NCBI RefSeq assembly: GCF_000943555.1
Contig: NZ_JTDV01000008.1
Location: forward strand, 183,768 to 247,767
Length of the DNA: 64,000 nt
Origin: Neotamlana nanhaiensis
Lineage (GTDB): Bacteria; Bacteroidota; Bacteroidia; Flavobacteriales; Flavobacteriaceae
Direction of reading: 5' to 3'
Part shown: piece after piece, positions 19,110-27,613 of the stretch
Layout: each line of letters begins with the position of its first letter
Position numbering within the stretch: position 1 is the stretch's first letter
The notes under the pieces: model-generated
The model's database searches: none
Seen by the model: the letters and a program-made list of their open reading frames with translations, nothing else
Told to the model about the DNA's origin: nothing
Translations under genes and position numbers: made by a program

Positions 19110-19724
19110 ATGTTCAAAAAACACTACATAACTTTTTTAATAGTTGCACTTTCTTTTTTTGGGATGGTTTCGCAAAAGCAAAACCAACAACCCAACCAAG
19201 AAATATTGGTGCAATTTACTGGCAATACTTTAGAAAGTGGAGCGGTAGATTATGTGGTTTCTGAAATAAAAGAAAAGCTTCAAGACTTAGGTATTCAGCA
19301 AGTTGAAGTAAAAAAGGAAGCTTCAGGTGCTTTACGTATTTCTTATTTTAGCGATACAGCAGTGTCTCAAATTAAAGCCAGTTTAGTTGCCGAAGGTGAA
19401 TTAAAAATTGATTTTAATAATACATCAAAATCTAATTCAACCAATAATCCTTCAAATACTGATGATTTAGCATATAATTTTGATGTTTACGAAATTCAAA
19501 AATCAAATCATTCAGGTTGGGATTTTAATGCTGTAAGTATTTCAGCCTTCGATACAAAAAGCGATATTTATAGTAATACCAATGGTTTTGCTGTTGCTTT
19601 TCATTTAAAAAATGAGAATACGCTCACTAAAAAGCGTGTAAAATCAAGTCAGTACATTGCACTTGCAGTACAACATATTTCACATAAAATTCCAGAAGTT
19701 AGGGCAGGCCCTTTTTGTGTGTAA
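19110..19724 (+). CDS. Secreted protein of unknown function upstream of secDF
   Basis: A 204-residue protein with an N-terminal hydrophobic signal (residues 1-20, FLIVALSFFGMVSQ). The mature part opens with an alpha/beta unit (EILVQFTGNTLESGAVDYVVSE, then VEVKKEASGALRISYFSD) that resembles the small ferredoxin-like modules found in SecD-type periplasmic domains. That resemblance is only suggestive. An Asn/Ser linker and a second domain follow. It precedes secDF by 110 bases on the same strand. Confidence 0.6.
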   Translation: MFKKHYITFLIVALSFFGMVSQKQNQQPNQEILVQFTGNTLESGAVDYVVSEIKEKLQDLGIQQVEVKKEASGALRISYFSDTAVSQIKASLVAEGELKIDFNNTSKSNSTNNPSNTDDLAYNFDVYEIQKSNHSGWDFNAVSISAFDTKSDIYSNTNGFAVAFHLKNENTLTKKRVKSSQYIALAVQHISHKIPEVRAGPFCV

Positions 19725-19787
19725 ATCTTCAAAAAAACGCAAAGCTTTCATCAATTAAAAAGCTAAAAAATCTTAATTAATTTAAAC

Positions 19788-19813
19788 AATTAAGGCCGCT
19801 ACGGTGGCTAATT
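19788..19813 (+). promoter_or_regulatory. Hairpin in the secDF leader
   Basis: GGCCGC pairs with GTGGCT around a TACG loop (19800-19803), with flanking TTAA pairing after a 2-nt bulge. It ends about 20 bases before the secDF ATG. The GC content is striking in this AT-rich spacer. It may be a structured leader; function unknown. Confidence 0.3.
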
Positions 19814-19834
19814 AACACCCAAAAATTATAAATC

Positions 19835-22831
19835 ATGCAAAATAAAGGACTAGTAAGGTTGTTTGCTATTTTATTTGGTTTGGTAAGTATTTATCAGTTG
19901 TCTTTTACTTTTAAAGCCAATCAAATAGAAAAAGAAGCCGAAGAAATAGCAATTAACAAAATTTCGGATACCGAAGACGATTACCGTAAAAAGCGTAGTC
20001 AAGAAGAGGCTAACTATTTACAAGAAATAGCTAACGATACCGTATTTAATATTGGTGTTGCTAAGTTTACTTATAACGAAGTAAAATCGAAGGCCATGAA
20101 TTTAGGTTTAGACCTAAAAGGTGGTATAAACGTGATTCTTCAAGTTAGTGTAAAAGACATATTAAAAGGATTATCTAACAACACAAACGATCCTGTTTTT
20201 AATAAAGCTTTAGAGGATGCAACCGAGCTTCAAAAAAACAGTCAGAACACTTATTTAGAAGATTTCTTTGTAGCATTCGATGCGATTAAAGGCGATACAA
20301 AATTAGCCTCTCCAGATATTTTTTACACCAAACAATTAGATGGTGAAATTGATGGAAGTATGAGCGACGATGAGGTTAAAAGCATCATCGAAACTAAAAT
20401 TGATGAGTCTATTGTTTCTGCGTTTGAAGTATTACGTAAGCGTATTGATGAGTTTGGTGTAACATCTCCAAATATTCAACGTTTAGGAACTTCTGGAAGA
20501 ATTCTTGTAGAGTTACCAGGTGTAAAAGATGTAGAAAGAGCAACAGCTTTATTACAAAGTACAGCGCAATTAGAGTTTTGGGATGCTTATAAAGGTGAGC
20601 AATTCTATCAGTTTATCGATCAAGCAAACAATGTTTTAAAAGATCTTGTTGAAGATGAAACTGCTGTTGCTGAAGTTGAGCCACAAGATGAAGAAGATGC
20701 TACCGATGCTCAAATTGATGATTTATTAGGTGATGCCGAAACCGATTCTACAGCGGTGGCAACACAAAACAACCCTTTAGGAAATTTAATTAAAGGTTTA
20801 GGATATCCTGGCGGACCAATAGTAGCGCAATTCGCTGTTCAAGATAAAGATAAAGTACTTGAGTATTTAAATATGCCAGAAGTACGTGCTTTACTTCCTG
20901 CCGAAAGACGATACACTAAGTTTGCTTTTGGTAAACCAGAAAAAGGAAGCGAAGTTGTAGGACTTTATGCTTTAGCGGGTAACCGTGAAAATACGCCACA
21001 ATTAAGTGGAGCTGTTGTGGTTGATGCTCGTAATGAGTTTGGACCAACAGGAAAACCAGAAGTGTCTATGCAAATGAATGCAAAAGGTGCTAAAATCTGG
21101 GAAGAAATGACTGGTAATGCTTATGCAAACCAAAGTCAGATTGCCATTGTTTTAGATAACGTGGTGTATTCTGCACCTGGCGTTACAACAGGACCAATTG
21201 CAGGAGGTAACTCTTCAATTTCTGGTAGCTTTACGCTAAACGAAGCTATCGATTTAGCAAACGTTTTACGTGCTGGTAAATTACCTGCTTCTGCCGATAT
21301 TATTCAAAGTGAAGTTGTAGGGCCATCATTAGGTAAAGAAGCTATCGAGAGTGGTACAACATCATTCATTATTGCCCTTGTTTTAGTATTGGTTTGGATG
21401 ATTTTATACTACGGAAAAGCTGGTGGTTTTGCCGATATCGCTATGTTATTAAACATTTTGTTAATCTTCGGAATTTTATCTGGTTTAGGAGCTGTGTTAA
21501 CGCTTCCTGGTATTGCAGGTATCGTGTTAACAATTGGTATGTCGGTTGATGCGAACGTACTTATTTTCGAGCGTATCCGTGAAGAATTAACAAAAGGAAA
21601 AGGACAAAAAGAAGCCATTCAAGACGGATTTAGTAATGCGTTATCTTCAATTTTAGATGCTAACATTACTACAGGTCTTACCGCATTAATTTTATTTATT
21701 TTTGGAACAGGACCAATTAAAGGTTTTGCAACAACCTTATTAATTGGTATTGGTACATCGTTATTTACAGCTATTTTTATTACCCGATTATCAATCGATT
21801 GGTACTCAAACAAAGGCGGTAAATTATTATTTGCAACAGGTGTTACTAAAAACCTTTTCAGAAACATTAATATTGAATTCTTAAAGAAGCGTAAAATTGC
21901 TTACATCATTTCTGGTGCTTTTATTTTAGTAAGTTTAATTTCTTTATTTACTAATAGTTTAGATCAAGGTGTAGATTTTGTTGGAGGTAGAACGTATCAA
22001 GTGCGTTTTGCTCAAGATGTTAGCGCTTCAGAAATTACCAACTTATTATCACAACCAGATGTGTTTAATAGTGCCGATGCTAAAACTTTTGGTGAGGCTA
22101 ATCAGTTAAAAATTACAACTAAATACAAAGTAAACGAAACTGGCGCAGAAGCCGATGAAGCTATCCGTCAAACACTTTACAACGCCTTACAACCATATTT
22201 AGAAGGTGTAACTTACGAAGACTTTATTAACGAAGCGAGCGAAAAAACTGTTGGTTTAATGAAGTACTACAAAGTAAGTCCAACGATTGCCGATGATATT
22301 AAACAAGCATCATTCTGGGCTATTTTGGGGTCGTTAATTGTAGTGTTCTTATATATTTTAATTCGTTTTAAAAAGTGGCAATACTCACTTGGTGCTGTTG
22401 TGGCAGTATTCCATGATGTATTAATTGTACTTGGTGTATTCTCATTAACGTACAAGTTTATGCCATTTAGTATGGAAATCGACCAAGCCTTTATTGCGGC
22501 CATATTAACCGTAATTGGTTACTCGCTAAACGATACCGTGGTAGTGTTCGATAGAATTCGTGAATTCTTCAACGAGCATACCAACTGGAAATTCGATAAA
22601 GTTGTAAACTCATCATTAAGCAGTACGTTAAGTAGAACTTTAAATACGTCGCTTACAACCTTAGTGGTGTTATTAGCAATCTTTATTTTTGGTGGCGATT
22701 CTATTCGCGGCTTTATGTTTGCATTAATTGTTGGAGTGGTAGTTGGTACCTATTCATCATTATTTATTGCAACACCAATTATGTACGATACCGTTCAAAA
22801 ATTAGAAGATAAAAAGAAGAAAAAAGACTAA
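19835..22831 (+). CDS. secDF: Protein translocase SecDF fusion
   Basis: A 998-residue fusion of SecD and SecF, the proton-driven membrane partner that completes protein export through SecYEG. The SecD half has one N-terminal membrane helix, the P1 region opening GLDLKGGINVILQV, an acidic low-complexity insert around residues 275-310, and five membrane helices near 505-660 including GIAGIVLTIGMSVDANVLIFERIREE. The SecF half starts near 680, with VDFVGGRTYQVRF and a matching GYSLNDTVVVFDRIRE segment. The protein ends in a Lys-rich tail. The fused form is normal in Bacteroidota. Confidence 0.96.
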   Translation: MQNKGLVRLFAILFGLVSIYQLSFTFKANQIEKEAEEIAINKISDTEDDYRKKRSQEEANYLQEIANDTVFNIGVAKFTYNEVKSKAMNLGLDLKGGINVILQVSVKDILKGLSNNTNDPVFNKALEDATELQKNSQNTYLEDFFVAFDAIKGDTKLASPDIFYTKQLDGEIDGSMSDDEVKSIIETKIDESIVSAFEVLRKRIDEFGVTSPNIQRLGTSGRILVELPGVKDVERATALLQSTAQLEFWDAYKGEQFYQFIDQANNVLKDLVEDETAVAEVEPQDEEDATDAQIDDLLGDAETDSTAVATQNNPLGNLIKGLGYPGGPIVAQFAVQDKDKVLEYLNMPEVRALLPAERRYTKFAFGKPEKGSEVVGLYALAGNRENTPQLSGAVVVDARNEFGPTGKPEVSMQMNAKGAKIWEEMTGNAYANQSQIAIVLDNVVYSAPGVTTGPIAGGNSSISGSFTLNEAIDLANVLRAGKLPASADIIQSEVVGPSLGKEAIESGTTSFIIALVLVLVWMILYYGKAGGFADIAMLLNILLIFGILSGLGAVLTLPGIAGIVLTIGMSVDANVLIFERIREELTKGKGQKEAIQDGFSNALSSILDANITTGLTALILFIFGTGPIKGFATTLLIGIGTSLFTAIFITRLSIDWYSNKGGKLLFATGVTKNLFRNINIEFLKKRKIAYIISGAFILVSLISLFTNSLDQGVDFVGGRTYQVRFAQDVSASEITNLLSQPDVFNSADAKTFGEANQLKITTKYKVNETGAEADEAIRQTLYNALQPYLEGVTYEDFINEASEKTVGLMKYYKVSPTIADDIKQASFWAILGSLIVVFLYILIRFKKWQYSLGAVVAVFHDVLIVLGVFSLTYKFMPFSMEIDQAFIAAILTVIGYSLNDTVVVFDRIREFFNEHTNWKFDKVVNSSLSSTLSRTLNTSLTTLVVLLAIFIFGGDSIRGFMFALIVGVVVGTYSSLFIATPIMYDTVQKLEDKKKKKD

Positions 22832-22852
22832 CTCACAATTTTCTTTTTTAAG

Positions 22853-22883
22853 AAGCCCGTCATGAAAATGATGGGCTTTTTTT
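22853..22883 (+). terminator. secDF terminator
   Basis: An 11-bp stem (22853-22863 with 22868-22878, one wobble pair) with a GAAA loop and seven T. Confidence 0.9.
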
Positions 22884-23057
22884 ATGAGGTTATGTTGCTA
22901 GTTAGAGTGATTTTGAGGGATGAGGAGTTGTATCGAGAACCAATCAATCTTCAAATCATTATAATCAAGTCAAAAAAATAATGAGTAAATTCAAAAAAAA
23001 ATAAAACTCTAAGCAACCTTTTTAAAAAAAATAGCGTCTGTATAAATAGAAAGCGAA

Positions 23058-23636
23058 ATGAAACCCTTTTTGAAAGTTATACAATTACATAAAAACGAAA
23101 CACAGCTAATAAAACGAGCGATTAAAAATAATCGTGAAGCACAGCATGTTTTGTTCGAAATGTATGCGCCCAAAATGTTAAGTGTTTGCAGGTATTATAT
23201 AAAAGATTTGCAACATGCCGAAAGCGTTATGTTAGATGGGTTTTTTAAAGTATTTAAAAATTTATCGAGTTTCAAAGATGAAGGAAGCTTTGAAGGATGG
23301 ATGCGTAAAATTATGGTAAGGCAATCCATTTCGTTTTTAAGACAGCAAAAAAAGATTGAGTTTTCGGTTGAAGATATGGGTGTTCATGATGATTATGACA
23401 ATAACATTAATTCGAACATCGAAGTAAGTCAAATTCAAGAATTAATTGATGAGTTACCCGAAGGCTACAAAATGGTTTTTGTTATGTATGCCATAGAAGG
23501 CTATAAGCATCATGAAATTTCGGAGTTATTAAACATCTCAGAAGGCACCTCAAAATCGCAATTATTTAAAGCACGAAAAATGCTTCAAGAAAAAATTAAA
23601 AATATTAATAAATCATCAAGTTATGGCGCCATTTAA
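23058..23636 (+). CDS. ECF-type sigma factor
   Basis: A 192-residue sigma-70 family factor. Region 2 lies around 25-95 (HVLFEMYAPKMLSVCRYYI, FEGWMRKIMVRQSI), and region 4 around 130-180 with the helix-turn-helix YKHHEISELLNISEGTSKSQ. It overlaps the next gene by 14 bases. That gene encodes a one-helix membrane protein that may be its anti-sigma factor, followed by a coiled-coil barrel protein. This sigma / membrane partner / barrel order differs from the FecI-FecR type at 12.7 kb. Confidence 0.9.
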   Translation: MKPFLKVIQLHKNETQLIKRAIKNNREAQHVLFEMYAPKMLSVCRYYIKDLQHAESVMLDGFFKVFKNLSSFKDEGSFEGWMRKIMVRQSISFLRQQKKIEFSVEDMGVHDDYDNNINSNIEVSQIQELIDELPEGYKMVFVMYAIEGYKHHEISELLNISEGTSKSQLFKARKMLQEKIKNINKSSSYGAI

Positions 23637-24369
23637 ATATGAAGAGGAATTTAAGAGCAAGTTAGAAAAGCGCAGTTTGCAACCATCGGCAAATGCCTGG
23701 GAAACGCTTTCTGATCGCTTAGAAGAAGACGAAAACCAAACAAACAAAACCTTGTATTGGTGGTTGGGTGTTGCGGCTAGTTTAATAGGTGTGGCATTAA
23801 TAGCTTTTCAGTTTTTTAATACTGAAATTGAAGTAGAAAAGATTGAAGTGGCGACACAACCAGAAATTATTCAAAATGAAATACCTGAAAATGAGCCTGC
23901 CGAAATAGTTAATGAACCAAGCGATGAGGAGCGTGAAATTGTTGAAAAATCAGAGCCTAAAACACCAAAACCAAATCTTGTAAAACCCAAAAAAGCATTC
24001 ATTGAAACTACAGAAACTCATCTCGCTAAGGTTAAATCCGATAAAAAAGAAGCGCCTTTAAACCCTATACAAACAAATACTAATTTAAGTTTCGAGGATC
24101 AAAAAATAGAGGCTGTCGTCGCGCAAGTTAAAGCGCTAAACAAAACTCAAGAAGTTACCGAAGCCGATATTGATGCCCTTTTAAAAGAAGCTCAACAAGA
24201 TATTTTATTAAATAAATTAATTAATAGCGAAACCGGAGTGGTTGATGCCAATGTATTGCTTCAAGACGTTGAGGCAGAATTAGATCAATCGTTTAGAATG
24301 CGCGTTTTCGAAGCTGTTAAAGAGAGTTACATTACGGTAAAAACTGCAGTTGCCCAACGTAACGATTAA
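23623..24369 (+). CDS. One-helix membrane protein, possible anti-sigma factor
   Basis: A 248-residue protein. Residues 1-45 are cytoplasmic and charged, with LEKRSLQPSANAWETLSDRL, an opening common in Bacteroidota proteins encoded after ECF sigma genes. One membrane helix lies at about 46-66 (YWWLGVAASLIGVALIAFQFF). The rest is a Glu/Lys/Pro-rich periplasmic region with no recognised domain and no zinc-type HxxxCxxC motif. Overlap with the sigma gene suggests that it holds the sigma factor at the membrane; this is inference. Confidence 0.7.
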   Translation: MAPFKYEEEFKSKLEKRSLQPSANAWETLSDRLEEDENQTNKTLYWWLGVAASLIGVALIAFQFFNTEIEVEKIEVATQPEIIQNEIPENEPAEIVNEPSDEEREIVEKSEPKTPKPNLVKPKKAFIETTETHLAKVKSDKKEAPLNPIQTNTNLSFEDQKIEAVVAQVKALNKTQEVTEADIDALLKEAQQDILLNKLINSETGVVDANVLLQDVEAELDQSFRMRVFEAVKESYITVKTAVAQRND

Positions 24370-24424
24370 ATATTCCTGCGAAACAAGGAATCTTATAAAA
24401 CAAATTTTATCAATTCATCAACAA

Positions 24425-24445
24425 ATGCTGAATCCAGTTCAGCAT
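24425..24445. repeat. Short hairpin repeat (CTGAA/TTCAG type)
   Basis: An 8-bp perfect stem ATGCTGAA/TTCAGCAT with a 5-nt loop, in the spacer before the coiled-coil barrel gene. It is similar to other members of the dispersed repeat family. Confidence 0.5.
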
Positions 24446-24461
24446 AAAAAAACGAACAGTT

Positions 24462-25547
24462 ATGCAAACTATTATTAAGTATATGGCGCTTTTAGTGCTA
24501 GGGTTAACCATGCAAATTATTAATGCACAGGACAGTATTCCTAACCCAGAAAAACAAGAAAAAATTGAAGCTTTAATTAAAGAAAAAGCAGCAGTACAAG
24601 ACCAAGAAAGAGCATTTTTAAAAACAAGGGTAGAAGTTATTAATACTCAGTTGGAGCAAGGTAAAATAACAAATACCGAAGCCGAAGCTTTAAAAAAAGA
24701 AGCGGCAAAAAAACATGCTTTAAACATTGAAAGTAGATTGGCTATTTTAGATAGAAAAATAGATTTACTCACTCGAAATTCTAGCGATTATGTGTTTGAA
24801 AACGAGCAAGAGGATATCGATTATTTAAGAATTGGAGGGGTAGAAGATGGTAACGATAGTTTTATTTATGTAGGTAAAAAGGAAGATGATAAACCGCGAA
24901 AGTATGACAAACGAACCTCGAGTGAGCTACTAGTCGCATTCGGACAAAATAACGCTTTAATTGACGGCGAAAGTTTTAACGATTCGCCCTATAAAATTGC
25001 TGGATCGCGCTTTTTTGAAATTGGTTGGGTATGGAAAACTCGAGTATTTCAAAATACTAATTTTTTAAGGCTTAAATATGGTTTTTCCTTTCAAATGAAT
25101 GGTTTAAAACCAGACGATAATAAATATTTTGTAAATCAAAATGACCAAATACTATTAGAGGAATATCCGTTAAACCTGAATAAATCTAAACTTACGGTGT
25201 CTAATTTTGTAGTACCTGTACATTTTGAGTTTGGACCATCTAAAAAAATAGAAAAAGACGAGTATTTTCGATATTCGACAACCAATAAATTTAAAATTGG
25301 TTTAGGTGGTTATGGTGGATTTAATTTGGGAGCCAGACAAAAACTAAAATACAATTTAGATGGTGACGATAAAAAAGAGAAACAAAAAGGTAATTTTAAC
25401 ACCACCAATTTAGTTTATGGTTTAAGTGGTTATATAGGTTTCGATGATATGGCACTGTATGTTAAATATGATCTATCACCAATTTTCGATAATCAAACAG
25501 TAAATCAGCATAATATTTCGGTTGGGTTACGTTTCGATTTAGATTAA
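24462..25547 (+). CDS. Outer membrane barrel protein with N-terminal coiled coil
   Basis: A 361-residue protein. Signal peptide 1-23 (ending INAQ), then a strongly charged coiled-coil segment at about 28-115 (IEALIKEKAAVQDQERAF and following), then a beta-barrel region from about 150 with repeated aromatic strands (FFEIGWVWKTRVF, FLRLKYGFSFQMNG, FKIGLGGYGGFNLG) and a final strand ISVGLRFDLD. The coiled coil may reach into the periplasm. It is the third gene of the unit with the sigma factor and its membrane partner, and a plausible target of that regulon. Confidence 0.7.
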   Translation: MQTIIKYMALLVLGLTMQIINAQDSIPNPEKQEKIEALIKEKAAVQDQERAFLKTRVEVINTQLEQGKITNTEAEALKKEAAKKHALNIESRLAILDRKIDLLTRNSSDYVFENEQEDIDYLRIGGVEDGNDSFIYVGKKEDDKPRKYDKRTSSELLVAFGQNNALIDGESFNDSPYKIAGSRFFEIGWVWKTRVFQNTNFLRLKYGFSFQMNGLKPDDNKYFVNQNDQILLEEYPLNLNKSKLTVSNFVVPVHFEFGPSKKIEKDEYFRYSTTNKFKIGLGGYGGFNLGARQKLKYNLDGDDKKEKQKGNFNTTNLVYGLSGYIGFDDMALYVKYDLSPIFDNQTVNQHNISVGLRFDLD

Positions 25548-25597
25548 AGTGTCATTAAACTAAAAAAGAGGCTTCTAAAAAGTTGCATTTTTATCAA

Positions 25598-25639
25598 TTT
25601 GAACTTGTTTCAGATTCTGAAAATGAAATCAGAATGACA
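25598..25639. repeat. Dispersed hairpin repeat, GAACTTGTTTCAG type
   Basis: Contains GAACTTGTTTCAGATTCTGA and ends CAGAATGACA. It is a member of the same family as the 47.4 and 45.4 kb copies, in the der upstream region. Confidence 0.6.
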
Positions 25640-25741
25640 GATTTTACACTTTTTAGATAGCTTTTTTGTGCTTAAAAAGATCTATGTTCTTTAAAAATCT
25701 TCAATAATTAATAAAAAAAGTGTTGCGTCGTTAACTTTTTC

Positions 25742-25749
25742 TATTTTTG
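25742..25749 (+). promoter_or_regulatory. der promoter -7 box
   Basis: TATTTTTG fits TAnnTTTG. A TTG at 25723-25725 gives a spacer of 16 bases, shorter than usual. The leader would be about 55 bases. Confidence 0.45.
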
Positions 25750-25811
25750 CAAAATATTTCTAGAAAAGAAATGTATCTTAATCAGTATAAAGCTGTTTTA
25801 TAAAACAAGTT

Positions 25812-27116
25812 ATGAGTAACATAGTAGCCATTGTAGGAAGACCAAATGTAGGTAAATCAACGTTTTTTAATCGATTAATTCAACGTAGAGAAGCCATTGT
25901 AGATGCTGTTAGCGGTGTAACTAGAGACCGTCATTATGGTAAGAGTGATTGGAACGGAAAAGAGTTTTCATTAATTGATACTGGGGGTTATGTGGTTGGT
26001 AGCGACGATATTTTTGAAGCTGAAATTGATAAACAAGTAGAATTAGCTATTGATGAAGCTGATGCTATTATTTTTATGGTTGATGTTGAAACTGGCGTTA
26101 CTGGAATGGATGAGGATGTTGCGAAATTACTTCGTAAAGTAGAAAAACCTGTTTTTCTTGCTGTAAATAAGGTTGATAATTCGAAGCGAGCAGAAGATGC
26201 TGTGGAGTTTTATGCGCTTGGTTTAGGCGAATATTACACCATTGCCGGAATAAATGGTAGTGGTACTGGTGAACTACTTGATGCATTAGTTGAAGCGTTA
26301 CCCGAAAAGGAGGACGTTGAAGAAGATGATTTGCCTCGTTTTGCCGTAGTTGGTCGTCCTAACGCAGGAAAATCATCATTTATAAATGCTTTAATTGGCG
26401 AAGATAGATACATTGTAACCAATATTGCAGGAACTACGCGTGATGCTATTGATACAAAATACAACCGTTTTGGATTTGAATTTAATTTGGTTGATACCGC
26501 TGGAATTAGACGAAAATCGAAAGTAAAGGAAGATTTAGAATTTTATTCGGTGATGCGCAGTGTTCGTGCCATAGAGCATGCCGATGTGTGTTTGTTGGTT
26601 TTAGATGCGAACAGAGGTTTTGACGGACAAGTACAAAACATTTTTTGGTTAGCTGAACGCAACCGTAAAGGCATCGTTATTTTGGTTAACAAATGGGATA
26701 TAGTTGAAAAAGATCATAAATCGGTTAAAGAATACGAAAAAGCCATCCGTAAACAAATTGAACCTTTTACCGATGTGCCTATTATTTTTATTTCGGCATT
26801 AACGAAGCAACGTATTTTTAAAGCCATTGAAACAGCTGTCGAGGTTTACCAAAACCGAAGTAAAAAAATAAAAACGAGTAAGCTAAACGAAATTTTATTG
26901 CCTATAATAGAGCATTATCCGCCACCAGCTTATAAAGGTAAATTCGTGAAAATTAAATATATCATGCAATTGCCAACACCACAACCGCAATTTGCATTCT
27001 TCTGTAATTTACCGCAGTACGTAAAAGATCCGTATAAACGTTTCTTAGAAAATAAACTACGAGAGCATTTCGATTTTAATGGTGTGCCAGTATCGGTTTA
27101 TATGCGTAAAAAGTAG
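25812..27116 (+). CDS. der: Ribosome assembly GTPase Der (EngA)
   Basis: A 434-residue double GTPase needed for 50S subunit maturation. First G domain: GRPNVGKST near residue 8, DTGGYV, NKVDN. Second G domain: GRPNAGKSS near residue 180, [23 protein letters not shown]. The C-terminal KH-like domain spans about 350-434 ([17 protein letters not shown]). Length and order are standard. It appears to be a monocistronic unit. Confidence 0.97.
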   Translation: MSNIVAIVGRPNVGKSTFFNRLIQRREAIVDAVSGVTRDRHYGKSDWNGKEFSLIDTGGYVVGSDDIFEAEIDKQVELAIDEADAIIFMVDVETGVTGMDEDVAKLLRKVEKPVFLAVNKVDNSKRAEDAVEFYALGLGEYYTIAGINGSGTGELLDALVEALPEKEDVEEDDLPRFAVVGRPNAGKSSFINALIGEDRYIVTNIAGTTRDAIDTKYNRFGFEFNLVDTAGIRRKSKVKEDLEFYSVMRSVRAIEHADVCLLVLDANRGFDGQVQNIFWLAERNRKGIVILVNKWDIVEKDHKSVKEYEKAIRKQIEPFTDVPIIFISALTKQRIFKAIETAVEVYQNRSKKIKTSKLNEILLPIIEHYPPPAYKGKFVKIKYIMQLPTPQPQFAFFCNLPQYVKDPYKRFLENKLREHFDFNGVPVSVYMRKK

Positions 27117-27150
27117 GTTTGTTAGAAGTTAGAAGTTAGAAGTTAGAAGT

Positions 27151-27176
27151 TAGAAGTGTCATGCTGAGCGCAGTCG
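27151..27176. repeat. Dispersed repeat, GCGCAGTCGAAGC type
   Basis: Shares GCTGAGCGCAGTCGAAGC with the copy inside the gatB/aspS linker and, with one change, with 27294-27320. Confidence 0.7.
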
Positions 27177-27293
27177 AAGCATCTTTTTTTATGTTAGAGG
27201 TTTTCTGGCGGGAGACTGATGATATATTACGGAACCATTAAAAAAATTAAGGGATTAAACTCAGGGTCTTTTCGCCTTCGCGAGAAACTTTTT

Positions 27294-27320
27294 GTCCTGC
27301 TGAGCGTAGTCGAAGCATCT
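27294..27320. repeat. Dispersed repeat, second copy after der
   Basis: GCTGAGCGTAGTCGAAGC followed by ATCT, same orientation as the copy at 27151-27176 and 143 bases further on. Confidence 0.7.
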
Positions 27321-27613
27321 TGTAACAAGTAAAGCTCTTTGTAGTCTAGAGTTGCGTTTGCGGTGATTTAATTAATTGTAAATTGCTTCATCTTTACATG
27401 ATTATAATTGTTTAAGAAACTTCCTAAATCTGTTTGTGAAAACAAATAAAATCCTTGCATTTTTTTAGCTAAAATCTAGAAAACAATATATGATTTATTG
27501 AATTAGAGTGTTTTTAATGAGTGTTTTATAGTTTTTTTAAGAAAATTAATACTTCAATTGAGTTATTTTCGTTCTCAAGAGAGAATCACTAATCAATCAA
27601 TCAAAAAACGCTC

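Larger units (their letters stand above)
27117..27613. other. Repeat-rich spacer after der
   Basis: A gene-free stretch holding four tandem copies of GTTAGAA (27121-27148), directly followed by one dispersed repeat (27151-27176) and a second (27294-27320). The remaining 290 bases are AT-rich and I see no gene in them. Confidence 0.6.

Noticed and set aside
27121..27148. Four tandem GTTAGAA copies considered as a CRISPR-like array
   Set aside because: The unit is 7 bases with no spacers, and no cas genes are near. It is a simple tandem repeat.
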